DNA of 44,764 bases, from the NCBI GenBank assembly GCA_030149965.1, contig JASLHB010000015.1:1-44764 (forward strand). Reading direction: 5' to 3'. The DNA comes from Wohlfahrtiimonas sp. (GTDB taxonomy: Bacteria; Pseudomonadota; Gammaproteobacteria; Cardiobacteriales; Wohlfahrtiimonadaceae). How positions within the stretch are numbered: the stretch's first letter is position 1; every line of letters starts with the position of its first letter. Shown here in pieces: positions 26,693-35,947 of the stretch. The notes beneath the pieces were generated by a model that was given only the letters and a program-made list of their open reading frames with translations, had not been told where the DNA came from and ran no database searches. The position numbers were made by a program, and so were the translations under genes.

Positions 26693-27147
26693 TGATGAGT
26701 ATCCTTTTTATTTAACAGCGCCGCCAATTGCTCTGCTTCTGACTGGGATAAAGGTTGGATTGTTTCAACTGCTGTTTTACGACGGCGAGTGAAAGTGATG
26801 ACAAGCACCAAGATTAAAACAGCCGCAGGACCAAACCATAGGAACCAAGTAAGAGGTTTAATTGGTGGTGTATATAATACGAAGTCACCATAGCGATCCA
26901 CCATGAATGTTAATATCTCACCATCACTTCGGCCATCATTGATCATGCTATAAACGCGATCTTTTAAGTCTTTAGCCAAAGGCGCATCGGAATCTGCTAA
27001 GTTCTGATTTTGACATTTTGGGCAGCGTAAATCTGTGATGAGTGAGTTGAAACGTTTTTCACTCACTAAATCACTGAAAGGATAAATATTTACATTAGCT
27101 GTGGCAACTGCACCCAAAAATAACGCCAACATTAACAATTTTTTCAT
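26689..27147 (-). CDS. ccmH: Cytochrome c maturation protein CcmH
   Basis: Thiol-disulfide protein that reduces or holds apocytochrome c for heme attachment in the periplasm. 152 residues: signal peptide (about 1-17), the LRCPKC motif with Cys42 and Cys45, the family segment MVDRYGDFVLYTPP, and a C-terminal membrane anchor. The start codon overlaps the ccmG stop by one base. Confidence 0.95.
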   Translation of the reverse strand: MKKLLMLALFLGAVATANVNIYPFSDLVSEKRFNSLITDLRCPKCQNQNLADSDAPLAKDLKDRVYSMINDGRSDGEILTFMVDRYGDFVLYTPPIKPLTWFLWFGPAAVLILVLVITFTRRRKTAVETIQPLSQSEAEQLAALLNKKDTHQ

Positions 27148-27698
27148 TATGGTTGCGCTCCTTCGGATTCGAGTGACTCATAAATTGCTTTAAGCTTGTT
27201 GTTCCAAACATCAGGTAGAATTGCACCCACATGACGATACTGGATCACATTATTTTTATCTACGAAGAATGTTTCTGGCGCGCCATAAACTCCCAATTCA
27301 ATGCCAACTGTTCCGCTCATATCTAAAAAGTTAAACAAATAAGGATTACCCAATTTTTGTAACCAATCATAAGCTAATTTAGGATCATCTTTATAGTTTA
27401 CACCATAAATCTGCACGCCTTGATCTTTGAGAACATTCAGTGTTTCATGTTCATCACGACAAGTTGGACACCATGTTGCCCAGATATTCACTAAAGCAGG
27501 ACCTTTGATGTCTTCATTCGTCATGATCTGTGTGATACCACCAGGTACAGATAATTTATTTGCACTGAATTCTGGTAATGCTTTGCCTTCTAATTGTGAG
27601 GGCAATTTACTTGGATCATTACCGAGCGTTGTGAAAAAGAATCCAAAAAATCCCATCAAAGCCGCAACGGTAATGCCAATAATCATAGGTTTTTTCAT
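27147..27698 (-). CDS. ccmG: Thiol:disulfide interchange protein CcmG/DsbE
   Basis: Membrane-anchored periplasmic thioredoxin-like protein, 183 residues, that keeps the apocytochrome CXXCH cysteines reduced. Signal anchor about residues 5-25; active site WATWCPTC with Cys77 and Cys80; the cis-Pro region YGAPETFFVD is present. Nine bases separate it from ccmF. Confidence 0.95.
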   Translation of the reverse strand: MKKPMIIGITVAALMGFFGFFFTTLGNDPSKLPSQLEGKALPEFSANKLSVPGGITQIMTNEDIKGPALVNIWATWCPTCRDEHETLNVLKDQGVQIYGVNYKDDPKLAYDWLQKLGNPYLFNFLDMSGTVGIELGVYGAPETFFVDKNNVIQYRHVGAILPDVWNNKLKAIYESLESEGAQP

Positions 27699-27707
27699 AT
27701 TAACTCC

Positions 27708-29687
27708 TTATTTCTCAGAGCGTTCTGGACGGCGTAAGCTAAACATTGCAACGATTGCTGCAATCGACATAATAATGCCGCCTAGCCAAATCCAACGAAT
27801 GAAAGGTTTAACATATAAACGAATTGCCCAACTTTGCCCTGGACGTTCTTCTGATAAAGCAATATATAAGTCATCCAATAAAGATGCACGCAATGCGACT
27901 TCACTGATTGGCATGCCACTTGCAGCATAAACACGTTTTTCAGGATGCATCATGCGAAGGAATTCACCTTGGAAGCTCACAGAGAAAGTACCTTTCGTTG
28001 CTGTATAGTTAGGACCTTTAATGTCTTGAAGATTCTCTAATGTGAAATCATAACCTTGAACAGCTTCAGTTTGACCAACACGCAATAAACGATCTGCTTC
28101 CACGCTGTAATAACTTGTCATTGTGATACCAATGATCATGACAATCGTACCAAAGTGCCCTAAATTCATTGCAACGCGAGATAAAGATTGAGAGAAGAAA
28201 CCTTTGATGAAACTTGCATTTTTAGGTTTATGTACAGCAATTTCAGATAATATACCGAAGAAAACCCAATAACATAGCACTAACGATAATGTCACCATCG
28301 GATTGATCAATGGTAATGCTGGTTCATTATTATGACTTAAGTTGTTGACATACATAACATAAGCAGCATTGGATAACGGCCCCATGATTAATGATGCAAT
28401 TGCCATAAAGATGAGCGGTTTCTTAATACGACTTAATTGATCTTTCTTAAAGCGAATCATTGGTGTAACGCCCATGATTACTAATAAGATCATGGCTAAA
28501 GGGTTCACTGTTTTATTGAAGAAGTTAGGTCCAACAGAAATTTTTCCGATCGCTAACATATCAACGATTAATGGATACAATGTGCCTAATACAACAATGA
28601 AACATACAACAGATAAGAAAATGTTATTTAATAAAATACCCGTTTCTTTTGAAACTAAAGCAACTGTAGATTGTTGGCGAATACGACCAGAACGGAATAA
28701 CAATAACGTAATACCAAAGATCACAACCATTGCAAGGATCATCAAAATGATCGCACCACGGCGCGGATCAGCGGCAAATGAGTGAACAGATGTTAATACG
28801 CCAGAACGAACTAAGAATGTGCCTAATACGCTTAAACAGAAACATAAAATGGCCATCAAAACTGACCAAACAGAGAATACTTGGCGTTTTTCTGTCGTGA
28901 TCAAGGAGTGAAGCAATGCTGTAGATAAAATCCAAGGAATCAATGATGAGTTTTCAACAGGATCCCAGAACCACCAACCGCCCCAACCTAATTCATAATA
29001 AGCCCACCAACTGCCGATTGCGATACCTAAAGTTAAGAAGCCCCAAGCAGCTAAAACCCAAGGACGTAACCAACGCACAGTTGTACGATCAATATAACCA
29101 TTGATTAAGATTGCACATACGAAAGCATAAGGAATCGCGAAGCCAACATAACCCATATAAAGTAATGGTGGATGGATGATTAAGCCAACATCTTGTAATA
29201 ATGGATTTAAGTCACGGCCATCAAATGCAAGGTTGTCCAACATGCGATCAAACGGATTGGATGTGAATAATACGAATGCAATGAATGCAGCAGAAATTGC
29301 ACCAAGAATCGCGAGCGTTGTCGCTGTTAATTCAATCGGAATTTTGCGCATGAAGAAAATCGCAACATACATCCATAAAGATAATGCTAATACCCAAAGT
29401 AATACTGAACCTTCATGGCTTCCCCAGATTGCTGTGAATCTGAAAATGGCAGGTAATTGAGTATTGGAGTTTTTGAAAACATACGCATAACTAAAGTCAT
29501 TAATATAGAAAGCATAACCTAAACAGAGAAATGCCACTAAAAGCATGTAGAAAACCCATGCAGTTAGTGGTTTTGCTGTTTGCATGAGTTTAATATTGTG
29601 CGTAGATAAGCCTACTAATGGTAGGAAAAGCAGCAATAGCGATGCTGCTAATGCAATATAAAGTGCTAATTCGCCTAATGGTAACAT
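27708..29687 (-). CDS. ccmF: Cytochrome c heme lyase subunit CcmF
   Basis: Large polytopic membrane protein (659 residues) forming the heme ligation complex with CcmH/I. The WWD heme-handling signature GWGGWWFWDPVENSS is at about 234-247, and His residues for heme coordination (for example in WGSHEGS and IHPPLLYMGYVGF) are in place. Length agrees with E. coli CcmF (647). Follows ccmE by nine bases. Confidence 0.97.
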   Translation of the reverse strand: MLPLGELALYIALAASLLLLFLPLVGLSTHNIKLMQTAKPLTAWVFYMLLVAFLCLGYAFYINDFSYAYVFKNSNTQLPAIFRFTAIWGSHEGSVLLWVLALSLWMYVAIFFMRKIPIELTATTLAILGAISAAFIAFVLFTSNPFDRMLDNLAFDGRDLNPLLQDVGLIIHPPLLYMGYVGFAIPYAFVCAILINGYIDRTTVRWLRPWVLAAWGFLTLGIAIGSWWAYYELGWGGWWFWDPVENSSLIPWILSTALLHSLITTEKRQVFSVWSVLMAILCFCLSVLGTFLVRSGVLTSVHSFAADPRRGAIILMILAMVVIFGITLLLFRSGRIRQQSTVALVSKETGILLNNIFLSVVCFIVVLGTLYPLIVDMLAIGKISVGPNFFNKTVNPLAMILLVIMGVTPMIRFKKDQLSRIKKPLIFMAIASLIMGPLSNAAYVMYVNNLSHNNEPALPLINPMVTLSLVLCYWVFFGILSEIAVHKPKNASFIKGFFSQSLSRVAMNLGHFGTIVMIIGITMTSYYSVEADRLLRVGQTEAVQGYDFTLENLQDIKGPNYTATKGTFSVSFQGEFLRMMHPEKRVYAASGMPISEVALRASLLDDLYIALSEERPGQSWAIRLYVKPFIRWIWLGGIIMSIAAIVAMFSLRRPERSEK

Positions 29688-29696
29688 GCTGGCTCC

Positions 29697-30164
29697 TTAA
29701 GGCTGTGAGCCGGGATGTCTTGAATTTTCATCAATGATGATGCCAGATTTTTCTAAAGATGCTTTCACTTCAGGTGGCATATATGTTTCATCATGTTTTG
29801 CTAAAATTTCTGTTGCGGTAAAATTGCTTGTATCTTTTAAAATACCTGTTGCGATAACGCCTTGGCCTTCACGGAATAGATCAGGTAGCATTTTGTCATA
29901 AGTAACGCGAACACGATCTTTACCATCCATGATGTCAAAAGCGATATCAATTGTTTCTGTGCTTTTCACAATTGAGCCTGGTGCAACTAAGCCACCAATA
30001 CGAATCGAGCGTTCTAAAGGTGCTTTACCCTCTTTCACTTCAATGGGTGAATAGTAATAATTCAATTCACTTCTTGATGCATAAATAAGTAAACCAATGG
30101 CTGCGAGTGTGATTACCACTAACGCAGAGACAATGATCGCACGTTGTTTCTGTTTTGGTGTCAT
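29697..30164 (-). CDS. ccmE: Heme chaperone CcmE
   Basis: Periplasmic, membrane-anchored heme chaperone (155 residues) that binds heme covalently and passes it to CcmF. N-terminal anchor about 8-28; the heme-binding His124 and Tyr128 are in LAKHDETYMPPE. The ATG overlaps the ccmD stop (TAATG). Confidence 0.96.
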   Translation of the reverse strand: MTPKQKQRAIIVSALVVITLAAIGLLIYASRSELNYYYSPIEVKEGKAPLERSIRIGGLVAPGSIVKSTETIDIAFDIMDGKDRVRVTYDKMLPDLFREGQGVIATGILKDTSNFTATEILAKHDETYMPPEVKASLEKSGIIIDENSRHPGSQP

Positions 30165-30334
30165 TATTCAATTCCTTCCTGCTTCATAATTTGTTTTAAC
30201 TTTTTACTCTCGCTAAATAGCGGAATAACTAGACCAAGTACACAGATTAAGAAAAATCCGTAACTCAACCAAACATAGAGACCATGTTTTCCCATCTGCA
30301 GAAATTCTGCAAAGCTCCCAAATGCAAACGTCAT
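30164..30334 (-). CDS. ccmD: Heme exporter accessory protein CcmD
   Basis: A 56-codon gene between ccmC and ccmE. The product starts MTFAFGSFAEFLQMGKHGLY and has one membrane segment (about 19-40) followed by a Lys-rich cytoplasmic tail, exactly the CcmD pattern (FxxMGxHGxYVW). It helps release holo-CcmE from CcmABC. The stop overlaps the ccmE start as TAATG. A G-rich ribosome-binding site (GTGGGGGC) precedes the ATG, and 18 bases separate it from ccmC. Confidence 0.93.
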   Translation of the reverse strand: MTFAFGSFAEFLQMGKHGLYVWLSYGFFLICVLGLVIPLFSESKKLKQIMKQEGIE

Positions 30335-30352
30335 AGCGCCCCCACTATATAA

Positions 30353-31093
30353 TTATTGATTTAGATAATGCTTCATCACTCGATCACGATTGATCAGATT
30401 CACACTCTTTTTCAGAATGTAACCTGTGGTGAATAGTGAGTAAGCTAAGATCATTAAAATCAATGGTAACAACATATCCATCGGCATTTTAGGACCGCTG
30501 GATGCAAAAAGTGTGCTCTTCTGGTGTAAAGAGTTGAAAAAATATACTGAGAGCTTCACAAGTAAAGCAACAGCAATGCCAAGAACAGCAAGAATAGATG
30601 TGAAAATGTCGGCAGTTTGACGGTCTTCAATCGCATGATCAAAAGCGATATAACCAATATAGAAAAATAGTAGTAGTAATTGTGAAGTTAAGCGAATATC
30701 CCAAACCCACCATGTTCCCCATGTTGGCGCGCCCCAAACTGCACCTGTAAATAAGGAAAGTAATGTTAATATTGCACCGATTGTTGCCATACTTCGTGCA
30801 ACTAATGGTAATAACTTAACCTTCCAAACCAAGAAGCATAAGCTAGTAATCGCCATTGCCATATATAATGATGTGGATAACATCGCAGCAGGCACGTGAA
30901 TATAGATAATTCTAAAACTGTTTTCTTGTTGATAATCAGCAGGTGCAAAACCTAATCCTAATGCTAAACCAACAATTGCTAAAATTAAGCTGCCCCATAA
31001 ACAATAAGGAACAATGGCATTTGCCAGCGGAATATAATATTTATAGCTTGCGTATTTTTTATACCAGCTCACTTTTTTAGTTGAAACAGCCAT
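30353..31093 (-). CDS. ccmC: Heme transporter/handling protein CcmC
   Basis: Polytopic membrane protein of 246 residues that transfers heme to CcmE. The WWD motif WGTWWVWDIRLTSQ and the flanking His residues (for example in IYIHVPAAM) are visible, with six hydrophobic segments. First ccm gene on the minus strand; folA lies 95 bases upstream on the same strand with no terminator that I can see. Confidence 0.95.
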   Translation of the reverse strand: MAVSTKKVSWYKKYASYKYYIPLANAIVPYCLWGSLILAIVGLALGLGFAPADYQQENSFRIIYIHVPAAMLSTSLYMAMAITSLCFLVWKVKLLPLVARSMATIGAILTLLSLFTGAVWGAPTWGTWWVWDIRLTSQLLLLFFYIGYIAFDHAIEDRQTADIFTSILAVLGIAVALLVKLSVYFFNSLHQKSTLFASSGPKMPMDMLLPLILMILAYSLFTTGYILKKSVNLINRDRVMKHYLNQ

Positions 31094-31188
31094 AATTCAC
31101 TCAATATAAAACGGAATGCACAATTATAACGAAATTGCCAAATTTTGCAGTACTAGCAGGAAGTAAACGTTTGTAAATGTCATAACTA

Positions 31189-31707
31189 TCAGAATTTCGA
31201 TGGAAACTCCCAAATTTCAAATCTGAATGGATAGATATGCTTCTCATCTTCAGTATGGTTTTCTGTATGTATCAGGTTTGCTTGATTGAATGGTAGTGCT
31301 AGAACTTCAGGTAAATATGTATCACCCGCAACTTCACTTTCAACAACTGTGAGATAAAGTTTGTTCATATATGGTAATGCTGAGCAATATAATTGCGCGC
31401 CGCCAATGATCATAACTTCTGGCGCATCTTGATAAGCTTCAATAGCTTGATTCAATGACGTAAAATAAAAGACGTTTTCAGGTAAATTATCAGGTGCTGG
31501 ATGACGACTGATTACAATATTGTCACGTTTTGGTAGTGGTCGACCTAAAGATTCATACGTTTTTCTACCCATAATGATGGGTTTATTGACAGTGTTTTGT
31601 TTGAAAAAAGCTAAATCATCTGGAAGATGCCATGGTAATAAATTATTGATGCCGATGGTGCCATTTTCAGCAATAGCAACAATCAAAGAAATAATGGTAG
31701 ATGACAT
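31189..31707 (-). CDS. folA: Dihydrofolate reductase
   Basis: Reduces dihydrofolate to tetrahydrofolate with NADPH; cytoplasmic. The 172 residues match type I chromosomal DHFR. Visible landmarks: IVAIAENGTIGINNLLPWHLPDD, IIMGRKTYESLG, then VMIGGAQLY. Ribosome-binding site AAGGG seven bases upstream. The ccm operon lies downstream on the same strand and may share its promoter. Confidence 0.96.
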   Translation of the reverse strand: MSSTIISLIVAIAENGTIGINNLLPWHLPDDLAFFKQNTVNKPIIMGRKTYESLGRPLPKRDNIVISRHPAPDNLPENVFYFTSLNQAIEAYQDAPEVMIIGGAQLYCSALPYMNKLYLTVVESEVAGDTYLPEVLALPFNQANLIHTENHTEDEKHIYPFRFEIWEFPSKF

Positions 31708-31740
31708 CTAAAGCCCTTCTAAAATAGATATTGTGTCAGG

Positions 31741-31778
31741 ATTATACTCAACTCAAAGGGATAATGATAATCAGTGAT
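31741..31778 (-). promoter_or_regulatory. folA promoter with overlapping Fur-like box
   Basis: On the minus strand a perfect -10 (TATAAT, 31746-31741) lies about 34 bases before folA, with a -35-like TTATCA (31770-31765) at 18-base spacing. The + strand bases 31760-31773, GATAATGATAATCA, match the first 14 positions of the classical 19-base Fur consensus (15 of 19 overall) and cover this -35. If functional, iron-loaded Fur would repress folA and perhaps the ccm genes behind it. Confidence 0.5.
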
Positions 31779-31943
31779 CGGGTTCTTTTATTAAATTTTC
31801 TAATGTTCCTCATAAGTAAAATGTTTTAGAGTATGCGCGTAAGAATAGATTTATTTAATTGTCGCTTCAAATAAGCATTGATTAATTAAAAATAATCTAT
31901 AAACTAAACGATGTTCATTAATAAAAAACAGTGGTAACAAATC

Positions 31944-34067
31944 ATGAGAACAATCTTTAAAGTTTTATTGAATTTCTTCTTTAGTGTAGAAACAAAGTTA
32001 GATGCGCAAGCAGCAAAAACTCATGGCGTGATTGTGTGTAATCATCAATCATTTTTGGATGGTGTTTTGCTAGGTGTATTTTTACCGCAAAAGCCAGTAT
32101 TTGTGGTCAATACAGATATTGCTAATCGTTGGTACTTTAAGCCTTTTTTAAAGCTAATTGATCATGTCACGGTTGACCCACTGCATCCAATGGCGATTAA
32201 AATGCTGACGAAAGAAGTGGCAAAGGGTCGCACAATCGTAATTTTTCCAGAAGGGCGTATTACTTTAACAGGCAGCTTCATGAAGATTTATGAAGGTGCT
32301 GCATTTGTTGCCAATAAAGCAAAAGTACCATTGATTCCTGTGATTGTTGAAGGTGCTGAATATACATATTTCAGTCGATTGAAAGGGTTGGTGAAGCAAC
32401 GATTATTCACGCCAATTAAAATTACAATGGGCAAGCCATTAAATATTGAAGTACCAGAAGATTTGTTTGGTAAAAAACGTCGTCAGTATTTAGCGAAATA
32501 TACGCACGATGTGATGATGGATATGCGCATTAATATTTATGAGCCAACATCATTATTTGATACTGTTTTAGCATCCAAGCATAAGTTCGGCGGTGATGCT
32601 TATTGTATCGAAGATATTCAGCGTAAGCCTGAAACTTACGATCAATTCATCACGAAAATTTTAGGTACAAGCAGAATCGTGACACGTTTTACTGCGGAGA
32701 ATGAAAGAGTTGGCGTATTGCTACCAAATGCTATTGGATCAATGGCAATGGTTTTAGCGTTAAACTTAACAAAACGTGTATCAGCATTATTGAATTATAC
32801 AGCTGGTGTAGATGGCATGAGAGCTGCAATTACAGCAGCAGAAGTAAAAACCATCATTACATCTCGTATTTTCTTGGATAAAGGGAAATTAGACTATTTA
32901 GTAGAAGCTTTTCCTGAAATTAATTGGGTATATGCAGAAGATTTGCGTAAGCAAATTACAAATGAAGATAAATTGTGGGTATTGAAAGCTAAGTTTATGC
33001 CTAAAAGATATTTGCCATCACCGAATCCAGAAGATGAAGCTGTTGTACTCTTTACATCGGGTTCAGAAGGTAAACCAAAAGGCGTTGTTCATACCAATCG
33101 CTCGTTATTAACAAATGTAGAGCAACTGTGTACGATTGCTGATTTTACAACCAAAGATGTGTTCATGAGTCCTTTGCCAATGTTTCATGCATTTGGTTTA
33201 ACTGCTGGTGTATTATTACCATTGAGAGCTGGCTGTAAAACATTTTTATATCCGTCACCTTTGCATTATCGAGTGATTCCTGAAATTGTTTACGATATTC
33301 AAGCGACAGTTTTATTTGGGACATCAACGTTCTTACAGAATTATGCGAAATATGCGAATCCTTATGACTTCACAACTTTACGCTATACAGTTGCAGGTGC
33401 TGAACGATTGTCAGAATCTGTGCGTGATACTTGGATGGATAAATTTGGTATTCGTATTTTGGAAGGTTATGGTGCAACAGAATGTTCGCCTGTTGTTTCT
33501 ATCAACGTACCAATGAGTTATAAAGATCATAGTATTGGTCGAATCTTGCCTGGGATGGATTATGAGTTAGAAGCTATTGATGGGATTGCTGAAGGTGGAA
33601 AATTAATAGTGAAGGGCAAAAACGTTATGAAAGGTTATTTGTTCTATGATCGTCCAGGACAATTAATTCCTTCAGAATATCAAGGTGAAAAAGGTTGGTA
33701 CGATACAGGCGATGTGGTTGCGATAGATAACGAAGGTTATTTGGCAATTAAAGGACGCGTGAAACGCTTTGCAAAAATTGCAGGTGAAATGGTTACATTG
33801 GAAACAACAGAGCGCTTATTTAAATCTGTTTATCGTGATGATGATCACGCGGCTGTAGTACGTAAAGATGCGACAAAAGGTGAAGCAATTGTATTGTACA
33901 CAACGCAAAAAGATGTGATGCGCACAGATGTTTCGGCAATGGCAAAATCATTAGGTATGCCAGAATTGGCAGTGGCACGAGATGTGCGAGTATTGTCGGA
34001 AATACCATTGTTGGGATCAGGCAAAGTGGATTATGTGACTTTGACTAAAATGGCTCAGGCAGATTAA
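31944..34067 (+). CDS. aas: Bifunctional acyl-ACP synthetase / 2-acylglycerophosphoethanolamine acyltransferase Aas
   Basis: Re-acylates lysophosphatidylethanolamine in the inner membrane. The 707 residues comprise an N-terminal PlsC-type acyltransferase (His34 and Asp39 in NHQSFLD, then FPEGRIT near 105) and an AMP-binding acyl-activating domain from about residue 220 (VLFTSGSEGKPKG near 370, EGYGATECSP near 515). E. coli Aas has 719 residues with the same layout. lplT follows after three bases; in E. coli lplT precedes aas. Confidence 0.94.
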   Translation: MRTIFKVLLNFFFSVETKLDAQAAKTHGVIVCNHQSFLDGVLLGVFLPQKPVFVVNTDIANRWYFKPFLKLIDHVTVDPLHPMAIKMLTKEVAKGRTIVIFPEGRITLTGSFMKIYEGAAFVANKAKVPLIPVIVEGAEYTYFSRLKGLVKQRLFTPIKITMGKPLNIEVPEDLFGKKRRQYLAKYTHDVMMDMRINIYEPTSLFDTVLASKHKFGGDAYCIEDIQRKPETYDQFITKILGTSRIVTRFTAENERVGVLLPNAIGSMAMVLALNLTKRVSALLNYTAGVDGMRAAITAAEVKTIITSRIFLDKGKLDYLVEAFPEINWVYAEDLRKQITNEDKLWVLKAKFMPKRYLPSPNPEDEAVVLFTSGSEGKPKGVVHTNRSLLTNVEQLCTIADFTTKDVFMSPLPMFHAFGLTAGVLLPLRAGCKTFLYPSPLHYRVIPEIVYDIQATVLFGTSTFLQNYAKYANPYDFTTLRYTVAGAERLSESVRDTWMDKFGIRILEGYGATECSPVVSINVPMSYKDHSIGRILPGMDYELEAIDGIAEGGKLIVKGKNVMKGYLFYDRPGQLIPSEYQGEKGWYDTGDVVAIDNEGYLAIKGRVKRFAKIAGEMVTLETTERLFKSVYRDDDHAAVVRKDATKGEAIVLYTTQKDVMRTDVSAMAKSLGMPELAVARDVRVLSEIPLLGSGKVDYVTLTKMAQAD

Positions 34068-34070
34068 GTT

Positions 34071-35270
34071 ATGAAACGAGAACCATCAGATCAATTATTC
34101 AATAAAGGTGTGATTAGCGTCGTTAATGCGCAATTCTTCTCAGCATTGGCAGATAATGCGCTCTTTTTCGCCTTGTTGGAATTGTTAGATAAATTAGGTG
34201 CATTGAAGGAAAGCACCTATTTATTGCAAGCATGTTTTTTGATTTCATATATTTTATTAGCACCAGTTGTGGGTTTATTTGCTGACAATCAGCCTAAATC
34301 CCGCGTATTGATGATTGGTAATGGTATGAAGTTACTCGGCGTTGCGTTGCTATTTTTCGATGCAAGCCCATTCTTATGTTATGCAATTGTGGGCATTGGT
34401 GCTGCAATTTATTCACCTGCTAAATTTGGTATTTTAGGTGAATTAGTGACAACGCGCTTATTAGTCAAAGTGAATGGTATGGTAGAAGGTTCGACAATCC
34501 TCGCAATATTATTGGGCGCTTATTTGGGCGGATTGTTGGCTGAACGTAATATCGTGATGGCATTTGTATTTGCTGGTGGAATGTATGCCGTTGCAGTTGT
34601 GTTTAATATCTTTATTCCTAAAATTCAAGCTGTACGTAAAGATAGTTTTGCACCTAAAGCCTTGTTGAAAAGCTTTGGTAGTATTTTGGTGAAATTAGCC
34701 TGTGATAAGCAGGCGCGCTTTGCAATTTTAGGCACAAGCTTATTCTGGGGCGCAGCAACGACATTACGATTGTTACTGAATGATTGGGTGCGAGTTGTAT
34801 TGGATGGCGGAACAGAAATGGTTGCAATGCTGAGTGCAATTGTGAGCATTGGCATTGTTTTTGGTGCGTTGATAGCATCTTTATTCATTAGCGTGAAAAA
34901 TATTAAATGGTGTTTGTGGGCAGGCTTAGCAATGGGTTTGATTGCAACGGCTTTTGCTTTTCAAACAAATATTTACAGTGTTTATATATTTTTAATCTTA
35001 ATGGGCGCTTGTGGCGGTACATTTGTGATTCCAATGAACGCATTGTTACAAGAACGTGGAAAATTATTTGAAAGTGCAGGAACAGCTGTGGCTGTACAAA
35101 ATTTTTCTGAGAATTTTGTGATGATTTTAATGATGGCAATCTTTGGTGCTTTGGCTTACTACGAAGTTTCTATCATTACATTAATGGTTTGTTTTGGCGC
35201 ATTCTTTTCTGTGGGAATCTTGGGGCTTTTTTATCATGTTGGTAAGCGCAATGTATTGGAAGCAGTATAG
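34071..35270 (+). CDS. lplT: Lysophospholipid transporter LplT
   Basis: MFS flippase of 399 residues with about twelve membrane segments that moves lysophospholipids from the outer to the inner leaflet for re-acylation by Aas. The N-terminus (FFSALADNALFFALLELL) and PVVGLFADNQPKSRVLM are family features. It is tightly coupled with aas upstream (3-base gap), and its stop codon overlaps the next gene (TAGTG). Confidence 0.92.
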   Translation: MKREPSDQLFNKGVISVVNAQFFSALADNALFFALLELLDKLGALKESTYLLQACFLISYILLAPVVGLFADNQPKSRVLMIGNGMKLLGVALLFFDASPFLCYAIVGIGAAIYSPAKFGILGELVTTRLLVKVNGMVEGSTILAILLGAYLGGLLAERNIVMAFVFAGGMYAVAVVFNIFIPKIQAVRKDSFAPKALLKSFGSILVKLACDKQARFAILGTSLFWGAATTLRLLLNDWVRVVLDGGTEMVAMLSAIVSIGIVFGALIASLFISVKNIKWCLWAGLAMGLIATAFAFQTNIYSVYIFLILMGACGGTFVIPMNALLQERGKLFESAGTAVAVQNFSENFVMILMMAIFGALAYYEVSIITLMVCFGAFFSVGILGLFYHVGKRNVLEAV

Positions 35271-35845
35271 TGCAAAAGATAATCATCATCTTATGTTGCG
35301 TAATCTCACTTGGCTTGGCCCATGGATTAGAAGTGCATTTAACCAAAGAATATTATGATGTTGATCCTGATAGTGTGGATAGCATTCAATCGGCAATGAT
35401 GAAGGCTTCGCCTTTCAGTGACTCAAATGATGATCTGCATACGATTGGTAGTTATGAAGCTTCTACGATGGTGAATAAAATGCATTTAATCTATGACAAT
35501 GGTCATTGCACAGCATCTGTTTTTGAAATGGCATTGAATGGCACAATGACATTGCCAAAATTAATGAAGAGTGATTATTCAAAAAATATTCAGCAATCTT
35601 TTGAGGAAATGCGATATTCATTAGAACAACATGAATATGTGCATGAGAAAATTTGGCAAGATGCTTTGCAAAATTTTGAGCAGAAAATTCGTAATACAAT
35701 ATTGATAGATAACAAGCAGTGCGATCAGTTGATTAATGAGATTAATCAAGAAATGACAAAAGTATTGGAAGATATTATGGCTCGTAATTCAGAGTTTGAT
35801 TGTGCTAGTTATGGTGATCAGTTGAATTTGTCACAGTGTTATTGA
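35270..35845 (+). CDS. Exported protein of unknown function coupled to aas-lplT
   Basis: A 191-residue protein starting with GTG that overlaps the lplT stop by one base (TAGTG); GGAAG within the lplT end serves as ribosome-binding site. A signal peptide (about 1-19, ending in GLAHG) predicts export. The mature part is helical and acidic with three Cys in its C-terminal half (KQCDQL, FDCASY, LSQCY) and one earlier (GHCTAS), so two disulfides are possible. I do not recognise the family. The coupling hints at a role in envelope or lipid maintenance. Confidence 0.72.
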   Translation: MQKIIIILCCVISLGLAHGLEVHLTKEYYDVDPDSVDSIQSAMMKASPFSDSNDDLHTIGSYEASTMVNKMHLIYDNGHCTASVFEMALNGTMTLPKLMKSDYSKNIQQSFEEMRYSLEQHEYVHEKIWQDALQNFEQKIRNTILIDNKQCDQLINEINQEMTKVLEDIMARNSEFDCASYGDQLNLSQCY

Positions 35846-35947
35846 TTCTTCAATCATGATATTGGGATGAGTCTATATTCTTATGATTACTAAATAAGAG
35901 AATATTTGATAGAATGATGCGCAATATGCTGATAATTAGAGGTTAAA

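Noticed and set aside
27427..27930. 167-codon plus-strand frame across the ccmG/ccmF junction
   Set aside because: Both genes on the other strand are firmly identified with intact catalytic motifs and tight spacing; this frame matches nothing.
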